NCBI RefSeq assembly: GCF_002575655.3
Contig: NC_053037.3
Span: 450,399,793 to 450,463,792, forward strand
Length of the DNA: 64,000 bases
Direction: 5' to 3'
Origin: Aegilops tauschii subsp. strangulata
Lineage: Eukaryota > Streptophyta > Magnoliopsida > Poales > Poaceae
Shown here: piece after piece, positions 56,454 to 64,000 of the stretch
Position numbering within the stretch: the stretch's first letter is position 1
Layout: every line of letters begins with the position of its first letter
Made by a program: the position numbers and the translations under genes
The notes under the pieces: generated by a model
What the model was told of the DNA's origin: nothing
What the model saw: the letters and a program-made list of their open reading frames with translations, nothing else
Databases searched by the model: none

Positions 56454-57529
56454 TTGGTGTTGTTGGGTTCTTGCAATGTCTGGAGGCAAGAGACAGACGG
56501 CTCGTGCAGTTATATGGCAGAGAAAGACAACTGACACGGTTCAGTAATGATTTTCTTTTACTATTTTGGTTGACTAGGCCTCGGCGCTGGACTGACAATG
56601 CTGAGAAAAACAGACCGTTGGGTTCCCGCGGTAGGTAATTCTGGTGAAAGAACGGCATGCAACTTGCATTCATCGAAAGAAATGAGGGTGCAACTTGCCA
56701 TGGGAGTTCAAATTTGCACGTCAATTGCCGTGTTGTTTTTTACAATCTTCTGCATGCGACAAAGGCACTGCTCGTCAGTGCGATGACGAGGGGGGTTGTA
56801 AGTCTAGGAGACGGACTCGGTGTTTGTGTTGGGCGAGACATGCATGCAGAATTGCAGGTCGCCTATGCAGTCAAGGATGCTGATCTTTGTCTGAACCAGT
56901 CTGCCATGCCAAAGTAAAGAACCGTAACAGATTAGTCACGGGATTAAAAAGAAAGGGATAACTCACCAGTTGGACGATGCTACGCGCTTAACTTGCCACT
57001 TGCCAGACCAGTTCGATGATGATACGCCCTGGTAACTTAACTCAACTAGAACTAGGGTGATGTGATACGCTTGTTGGCGGTTTCTCTAAATGGAATTCGA
57101 CGAGGGGCTTGTTGTTTCAGAAAAAAAAAACTTGGCAGACGAATCATGGGACCATGGTTGCCCGTTTTGTTTCTTCTGTGTAAAAATGAACAAAGTGCTT
57201 GCACACGAAAGGAAGTGTTAAAGACAAGCGTGGCGGAGCTTTAGACTTTAACGATCACCGACAGGTCAACAGATCCACCGTCAGATATGGCGAAGCGCAC
57301 GGCCGTCCGCTCTCGTCGGATCTCGGCCGCTCGATACTAGGCAGTGGCGTGGGCCGACTGGGGCGAGCAAAAATTAAAATAGGAGGGGTTCCTCCTCACG
57401 GATGCCCGTGGGCCGTGCCCGCGTGGGGTATCGCTAGGCTTCTTGCGCGGCTGCGCCCACGCTGTAACTTGACAGGCCGGTAAGGTTTTCTCAAAAAAAA
57501 AAAAGAAAAGAAAAAGACAGGCCGGTAAG
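56454..57529. other. Spacer between RLK copies B and C
   Basis: The first ~100 bp are the 5' flank of copy B; on the minus strand CCATATAACT near 56507-56516 could be its TATA element. From about 57210 the sequence (GCGTGGCGGAGCTTTAGA, then AGATATGGCGAAGCGCACGGCCGTC) matches 29610-29750 downstream of copy A, so the duplicated unit starts at or before this point. No gene is supported. Confidence 0.5.
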
Positions 57530-58231
57530 GACCCACCCCTTCGCCCTCAGGCACGGCGGGGGTCGCCGCCCACTTCGACTCCACACCAGGGCGCCGCCGC
57601 ACGCCCATTTATCGGGCAGCACCGGAGCTGCTCTACTGCACTGATGTGCTGCCCCTAATCTCTCGTACAGCTCGGGTTTCGAGGCGGAGGCGGAGGGGGA
57701 GGAGGCGCAGGCGCTGCAGCTCGCGGACAAGTCGAGGAACTGCCCACGGCGCGAGCGGCGAGACTAAGGTATGTCATGTGCCATTTCTGCTCAGGTCCTC
57801 AGGCTCCAACTTGTGTGCCATCGCATGTAGTGCTGTGTTAGTTGAAAAACTCCGCAGATGCTCGGATGGTTTGGTAGAACAAACCAGTACTTTAGATTTG
57901 AATCCACATGCTCCCAAGAGAGAATGGGGAATAAAAGGACGAATCCTTAGGCGGCAGTGTGTAAGCAGACCACTTGTCTTAGGATTGCTGTGGACTTGAT
58001 GTACGGGCACTAATTAATGGGCCACCGAGTTCTCAAATGGAAGGGGTTAGGTCTTGATGTACGAGCAGCTTCATGCTTGAACACTATTACCGGTAGAAAC
58101 GAGCAATATTAGAATCTGAAAGTCATACAATTACTAAATTCCAGTTTACGGACGATCAATGAACGCAGTTAAGCAAATTACCAAACATTATCTAAGAGGA
58201 TCCAACAATAAACACAGTAGGCGTCTCCCTT

Positions 58232-61200
58232 TCACCGTCCAGAAAAGAGGCTCGTTTGTGAAATCCCATTGGTATAGCCAGACTGGAAGGATATCCCCTC
58301 GTTTCTTGCTCTTGAAATCATCAGCCGGAACTGCCTTGGAATTTCAGTATCCATGGAGTCCGTGTGTCGAGGGGCCCCAGAAACAGCTGGCAACCACACT
58401 TTGAGCCTTGAAGCAACCTCGGTCATGGTCGGCCTGTTGATGGCTGCGTTTTCGAGGCAGTTCATGGCCAGGTCCACTACACTCTGCAGGGAACTGGCAT
58501 CGTACAGATCCAGCAGTTTCTTGTCTGCAACATTGTGAATGCTGCCGTTAGCTATCTTTTGCCGCACCCAATTTGGGAGGTGGACAGTTTGAGGGTCCAT
58601 AACTACTGGGGATTGGCCGGTGATGATCTCCAAGAGCACGATGCCGAAGCTGTAAACATCTGTCTTGACAGTGAGTTGGTAAGTTGCATGGTACTCAGGG
58701 TCGAGGTAGCCAAGAGTGCCAGCAGCAGCAGTAGATATGTGTGTGTGAGCATCATTAAAAGCCCGCGAAAGCCCAAAATCAGATATTACCCCCACCAGAT
58801 TATTGTCCAGAAGGATGTTTGGGGTCTTCACATCTCTGTGCACTATTGATGGGGTGCATAACTCATGTAAATACTCAAGGCCTGTTGTTTATCAAAACTC
58901 GTAGTTTGTCAACACACACATACATCACCTCAAAAGAAAGAAAACTCACACATACATACATACATGGCCTAAAGGCAAACACACAACTGAAGTACGGACC
59001 TTGTGCAGCATCAAGTGCAATATGAAGCCGTTGTTCCCAATTCAAACTATAGTCATCTCCTGCATCAATACATACAAAATTAATGTAAGTGCCATTTGAT
59101 ATGTGCATAATAGCATAAATACCAGTTTTCCTAACACTTGCACATATTATTTTAGATCGACTCCATTTAAGCTAACAAATGATGGATAAACACACAATGG
59201 TTAACCATATCATCATTGGCGTTTTAAGATCTGAGTCCTGCATAAACAGGCACTTTGATCTTCCAGAGGTCACTGCTTTTCTGTTGTGAAGCTTGATCCA
59301 CAACGTGGTAATTATCGTGTTGAAGATAGCCAGACAGCATTGCTGTGAGGGATTGGTAGGCATAGATTTAGATAAGAGAATAACTTGGGAGAATAGATTG
59401 ATTGTTCTTGCCTCCTTCCCAAACCTTTCATGACATGCACATATATGATACTCCCTCTGTAAACAAATATAAGAGCGTTTAGATCACTAAAATAGTGATC
59501 TAAACGCCTTTACATTTCTTTACGGAGGGAGTACCTCCTAACTTGACAGTTGACACCCATGGGGTTGCACTCTAACTAGGAAACCCTCTGATATGAGCAT
59601 CTCAATTCATACTTTCCTAATCCTTGCTGTTCCAAATTAGTCTTCCTAATTCTACCTGTAACTCAGTTTAAGTTGTCTCCTTCCTGAACTCTTCCCTAGC
59701 CGACTCCTTCCTTGAATCTTATTGGGGTCTCTTTCCTGTACAGAACTCACCTACCCTTGCTGGCCGGCTGGGAAGCTGCAATGCATCCGATTCTGCTTTG
59801 CGGCAATGCACTAATGTCCACAACATTTTCATTTGCTTTACCAGCGCATGTTTTTATATACAAATCCTGAAATCCAGTTAACAATAGAACGAAGCTATTG
59901 AAGCATTCTTTGAATACATATCTCTCTAGTGCTTTGTTTCTTACTGGCTTTTCAAAGATGTGCATGTTTATATTTTGTGACTATCATGCCATGCTTTTGA
60001 AAAAGAATTTTACTTTGGTAGCCCAAATTTGTTACGGAATATCTATGACCATGCCATGGTTAGGATTTTATGCAGCTCTAGGATGCAGCTATGGTCTCTC
60101 ACTTGTTAGTTGAATATCTCTACAGAGTAAATTATGTCTACCAACTCAACTGTATTGACTAGCAGCAGCAATAACAGTTTAGGCAATCAACTGTACCTTT
60201 AATAAGGAGAGCCAGTTTCGAAAATCCTGGTTGCAGTACCATGTCAAAGCCAGAATAGTTTGATTTTAGAGTGTCCTTTTTGTACATACAACTAGGTCCT
60301 GCCGGATTTTATTTTTATGGATGCACAGTATATTGATAAGATTTGAGAAATAGGTGATTCCAAAGTTGTTAGTGAAAGCTGCTGGCATTTGGGTCCCTGT
60401 GTAACTGTTGGTTTCCCAGGAAGTAAAACTCTGAACTGGTGAACTTGCTTTTCAGATTGAGCAGATTTTAGTTTTGATTGAATGATTTTATTTTATATTG
60501 AATTAAAGTACAAATGCAACTAGTGATAATAACAAACTGGAAGTTGGATTTGTTGTACCTAAGTCAACTATGCTTGGCATAAACATTAGGAGAAGTTAAG
60601 AGAGAAACCACCTCTTAAAAGCTGTTGAAGATTTCCTCTGGGCATAAAATCATAAACGAGTGCTAGGCACTTCTTGTTCTGGCAATATCCTTGCAGAGTC
60701 ACAAGGTTCTTGTGATGAACTTTGGACAAGGTTTGCACCTGCAGCAACGGATATAAGTATCAAATATCCTAGAACTAAAGCCAATCGCATCATTATGTGG
60801 TATGGACTCTGTAAAGGGTTTTGGACGTCTTGCGGACTTATTATTATTTTCTATTGAAGAAAGCATTGATTCGACCTAGTTTGTTTTGTGATATACCTCT
60901 GGGAGGAAGTCTTTTGACTCTGCTATTGATGTCTCCATGAGCACCTTCACAGCTACCTCGTCACCATTTTCCAGTGTGCCATGATAAACAATACCGAAAC
61001 CTCCCTTTCCAATGATTGATTGGAAGTCTTTTGTTATGAGCTTCAGCTCTGTGTACGTGAACCGTCTGATATCAATATGTAGTGGAGTTTCCTCTTCATA
61101 CATGGAATAATCCTCATGGTCTTCTGACTTCCCTGCTGAGTCAAGAAGTTGTGCTTTACATGAAAGTTTAGATACGAAGCTGCTCTCTAATATCTACCAC

Positions 61201-61401
61201 CCATTGCATCGATTAAGGGAATATTAGAGCATAGATTTTTGTTTACCTTTCCAGCATAACTTCCAGAGTATGCACATCACTACTAGGAGGGATACCAGTA
61301 CCACAGGAACTATCACTGCGATGAGTATGATATGTATGGTGTTCTTCTTATTTGAGCAGTATGCATCTTTGACTTTTGAGCATAGGGGATTGCCTTCTAA
61401 T
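58232..61401 (-). CDS. LRR receptor kinase copy C, only 3' half present
   Basis: Exons equivalent to 8-12 of copy B are present and open: 61401-61247 (transmembrane), 61132-60897, 60738-60612, 59059-59000 and 58881-58232. The kinase motifs GKGGFG, VAVK, HRDVK and DFGLSRAF are intact. The last exon is 24 nt shorter than in copy B, within the variable C-terminal tail. Intron 7 is recognisable up to about 63570, interrupted by a Pack-MULE-like element. Where exon 7 (the third LRR) should follow, unrelated TE sequence begins instead. The malectin and LRR exons are therefore missing or lie beyond the window. With no start codon or signal peptide visible, I regard it as a probable truncated copy. 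A soluble or membrane-anchored kinase product is possible but unsupported. Confidence 0.85.
59451..59531. repeat. Stowaway MITE
   Basis: An 81-bp near-palindrome (arms of AAGAGCGTTTAGATCACTA type) with CTCCCTCTG/CGGAGGGAG ends and TA duplications at 59449-59450 and 59532-59533. It is in the intron between exons 10 and 11 of RLK copy C. Confidence 0.9.
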
Positions 61402-61475
61402 CTAGTGGCACAGTTACACAACATATAGAAAAGAGCAATTCATAAGACCTTAGCTGCAACAGTTATATAAATATT

Positions 61476-63015
61476 TAATAGGGAGAAGTATATTTTTCGT
61501 CCTTAAACTCATGCGAAAGTTTACAAATCGTCCCTCAACTCTAAAACAACCGAAACTCAGTCCCTCAACTATTCAAACCAGATATTTTTCGTCCTTGATA
61601 ACGCTTCAGGTTGTTTTACTCTGACATGGACACTGGTTTTGAGTAATACCGGCCATGTGCCCTGGGGTTGACCACCACGTCAGTTAAGTGAAGACCTCCC
61701 GTGGAAGAGAACGAAGGACAGTATGGCGCAGGGTCATGCAGCTTCAGTTTCGATCCAGGTCACCTAGTTCTTGTCATACATGACGTTCGAGGAGTCCAGC
61801 ATCGGGAAGCACGGCTGCTCCGCCATCGCCGCCAGCGGGTGCAGAAGGGCGTACGCGGCGACTTGGCCGCGGCTGCCGCAGGGTCTGACGGTAGTGGGTA
61901 GCAAGTGCTCAAATAGTCAAAGTCGAAGGGCGACAGGAGGAAACCGAGGCTGGCGTCGTCGCTGACCTGCAGCTCAGCCTTGGCGTTGGTGACGCGCTGC
62001 ACGGTGAGGCGGAAGGTGGCTGCGTCGATGCTGATGTACGTTGTGGGCAGACGCTTGGATGGCCGCGACTGCTGCTTCCCTATCCCTGCGTGGCTGCCCA
62101 CTGCCCCTTGCATTCCTGTCTCTCCTTCCTCCCCTCCTTGGAGCACGCGCCCGAGCCCACTCGCCTGGAGCTCCAGCGGCAGCCTGGATCACCTACACGA
62201 GCCTGCGGGCATCAGGAGGCGGCAGAGGAGAGCATGTGGTGGCAACGTCGGGCAGCCAGAGAGTGGGCAACAGTGAGCAGGGGCGGCAGCATCGGGCGGC
62301 ACTCGGTGATGGTTTGTTATGGGATGATGATGAGCAGCACACCGGGGACTCGAGGGAGAGCCGGAGAGGTCAAGTAGGCACGGTGGAGGAGAGCGGGGCG
62401 CTACGGCGGGTCACTGGAGGCGAAGAAGATGACAAGGGCGCCAGCGATTGAGGCTCTCCCGTTTCGATCTGGTGATCTCATAGATCCTCCGCGTCCATGG
62501 TGTGCAGGAAGCTCAGGAGGATGGAGGCGTCCATGGCGCCTAGCCCCTTTCCCCCTCGTGCCGATACCATTATGCGCCATGGCCGCGAGCTCGGCTGGCC
62601 TCCTGCACTACGGCCACGTACGCCCCTGGTCGCAGCCTCGCTTGCGCGCGCTCCTGCAGCCCAACGCGCGTCCTCCTCTGTCCGCTCCCGCGTGCCCGAC
62701 CGTGCTCCGGGCGAGCACCCTCTGCGCCCTGGCCCTACCCGTGAGCGCCACCGCGTGTTGACCGGCCCTGAGCCATTGCCAGGTGGGCCGACTAGTTTAT
62801 TTAGCTGCCAGTTTTGAGCTCCAGACTAAAACCGGGTCACATGGGCAGTATTTGTCAAAACTGGGTATCCACGTCAGACCAAAACCGCCCAAAGTGTCAT
62901 GAAGGACGAAAAATATTCGGTTTAATTAGTTGAGGGACTATGTTGCTGGTATTGGAGTTGAGGGACGATTTGTAAACTTTGACAAGAGTTTAAGGACGAA
63001 AAATATACTTTTCCC
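61476..63015. mobile_element. Pack-MULE-like element with captured gene piece
   Basis: An insertion of about 1540 bp in intron 7 of RLK copy C. Its termini are long inverted repeats: left GGGAGAAGTATATTTTTCGTCC, right the complement of GGGAAAAGTATATTTTTCGTCC. The similarity continues inward through TTTACAAATCGTCCCTCAACTC. Comparing with the same intron in copies A and B, the flanks share TAAATATT (61468-61475, 63016-63023), an 8-bp (possibly 9-bp) target duplication as for Mutator-like elements. The interior is GC-rich and gene-like, and includes a broken VQ-motif gene fragment. No transposase is present. Confidence 0.75.
61764..62110 (-). pseudogene. VQ-motif protein gene fragment
   Basis: On the minus strand one frame reads SRPSKRLPTTYISIDAATF RLTVQRVT, matching the VQ core FxxxVQxxT with its usual preceding LPTTxxxxD. 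It then continues as FLLSPFDFDYLSTCYPLPSDPAA. After a frame change near 61870 it gives AYALLHPLAAMAEQPCF, PMLDSSNVMYDKN and TAG at 61764-61766, a C-terminus typical of plant VQ proteins. VQ proteins are small partners of WRKY factors and MAP kinases. This copy lacks its proper N-terminus and is frameshifted, so it is a non-functional capture within the transposon. Confidence 0.75.
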
Positions 63016-63575
63016 TAAATATTATGATTAGAGGATGAGTCTGTTTTCTAACACAACTAGCCAGCTAAACATCTATGCACTCTAAAAGAACAATTTTAGG
63101 ATATCCCATCTAGTCACTCTAAAGGAACAAACTTCATGGTTTGTATATCATGTGCAATTACTAAAGTCCTTATCTACCTCTCTTGTTGAAAGCCGATAGA
63201 TAACAAAACATTTATATTTGATAGATGTGAGTTGTGTAATTGAGGGCGTGTTTGCATCAATGCAATGCCCTACAGAAGTGTGGCTTCACACACTTTGTGT
63301 GGCACCCAAGTTGGCCACCACAACTTAGTCAAATTCTCTATGAGTTCATGTGTATGACAAGTGGGGCTAGGCGCTAGGAAAGTGTGCCATGCCACAAATA
63401 TATCATTAACCAAACAGTCCCCAGAGAAAGCCAAACCTGTGTAACTCTAGTTTGGCAAAGTGTGGGTCTGAACCAAATGTTTAGCCAATGTATTTGTATG
63501 TTCAAAGATTATTGCCAAACCTTAATTTTTTCCAATGATAACCAATTGTTGAGCCTATTTCTTTTTGGCGTAGCT
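63016..63575. other. Remainder of RLK copy C intron 7
   Basis: This stretch is collinear with 33050-33560 and 52265-52740, the same intron of copies A and B (for example CTAACACAACTA near 63048). It breaks off before the exon that follows in those copies. Confidence 0.65.
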
Positions 63576-63632
63576 GCCAAAGCCTTTCAGTCCCAAACAA
63601 GTTGGGGTAGGCTAAAGTTGAAACCCATAAGA
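63576..63632 (-). mobile_element. 3' tail of an RTE-clade LINE
   Basis: CCAAAGCCTTTCAGTCCCAA and GTTGGGGTAGGCTAAAGTTG are the complement of the 3' end of the same LINE clade as at 34911-35430. Only the tail is present. It coincides with the point where homology to the other RLK copies ends. Confidence 0.6.
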
Positions 63633-63808
63633 GCATCTCTAGTGATGCCCTAAAATTTACATTGTTTTGTTTTGAGGGATTAAGGCCTAGCTAGCAGATC
63701 CCTCAAACCAAAAATCCCTAAAAAAAAGCTTTTCATCCCCCAAAACGCGGCCATCCCGAATTAACTTAGTCCAAAGCCGCAACTTCTTAGTAAAAACAGT
63801 CGGCCGCC

Positions 63809-64000
63809 ATGTTGTCCCCGTCGCCGTTGTTCGGCTCCCTATGCAGGAACCGTTGTGCGCGACCATCCTGCAGTCCTGCCGCCCTCTCCTGCACTTTCTC
63901 CTCGTTCTTCGGTGCCGGAATCAACCTTTTCACCGCCGACGAACCCGCCTTCCCATCGCTCCGCCCGGTGGTCACGAGGTCTGTTTCATCGGGAATCGAA
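63809..64000 (+). CDS. Possible 5' end of an unknown ORF
   Basis: ATG at 63809 in the strong context GCCGCCATG opens a frame of 64 codons that is still open at the window edge. Composition is Ser/Pro/Cys/Arg-rich (MLSPSPLFGSLCRNRCARPS). It could be a targeting peptide of a gene to the right. The preceding sequence (GAGCATCTCTAGTGATGCCC at 63631-63650) looks like the start of a Harbinger-type element, so it may instead be transposon sequence. I cannot decide without the next bases. Confidence 0.25.
   Translation, partial: MLSPSPLFGSLCRNRCARPSCSPAALSCTFSSFFGAGINLFTADEPAFPSLRPVVTRSVSSGIE

Overview
The window is nuclear DNA of a grass, most likely a Triticeae genome (wheat, goatgrass or barley group). 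The genes have multiple introns with GT-AG splice sites and GC-rich first exons. Stowaway MITEs with TA target duplications are common. Three ~1.7-kb LTRs carry the TGTTGGAAATATGCCCTAGA-type start of the Angela/WIS/BARE Copia family typical of Triticeae. There are no bacterial operons, CRISPR arrays or rRNA/tRNA genes.

Left part (1-30 kb) is a gene island of six housekeeping-type genes between TE remnants: a small secreted LRR protein (4260-7677, +); an L-2-hydroxyglutarate dehydrogenase (8559-11098, +); a UTP11-like small-subunit processome protein (13042-16194, -), separated from the dehydrogenase by a decayed L1-type LINE; the chloroplast intron-splicing factor RNC1 (17686-20975, -); a single-pass membrane cupin-like protein of unknown function (21300-23642, +), head-to-head with RNC1; and a calmodulin gene (25117-29409, +). 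The calmodulin gene can encode two proteins. Its ordinary TGA stop overlaps a good splice donor. Splicing there to an exon at 29307 replaces the stop with a 33-residue basic tail ending in a CIIL prenylation box, like the prenylated calmodulins of rice (OsCaM61) and petunia (CaM53).

Right part (30-64 kb) is a tandem cluster of three malectin-like LRR receptor kinases, all on the minus strand. Each is preceded on the left by the same conserved downstream block. Copy B (49834-56453) is intact in 12 exons (925 aa). Copy A (30502-48084) is a pseudogene: a Copia element splits exon 2, two codons are now stops, the last exon has a frameshift, and one splice donor has moved 3 nt. Copy C (58232-61401) shows only its transmembrane and kinase exons, and homology stops near 63.57 kb.

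The TE layers can be dated relative to each other. Copy A holds an 8.5-kb Copia element with unusually short 123-bp LTRs and a GTAGG target duplication. Two solo Angela-type LTRs in opposite orientation are nested inside that element. Other insertions are an RTE-LINE remnant, a Mutator-like element with a 76-bp hairpin-rich tandem array, and, in an intron of copy C, a Pack-MULE-like element carrying a broken VQ-motif gene fragment. No wholly new system was recognised. The dual-output calmodulin locus, the duplicated splice donor in RNC1 and the Pack-MULE are the most notable items.
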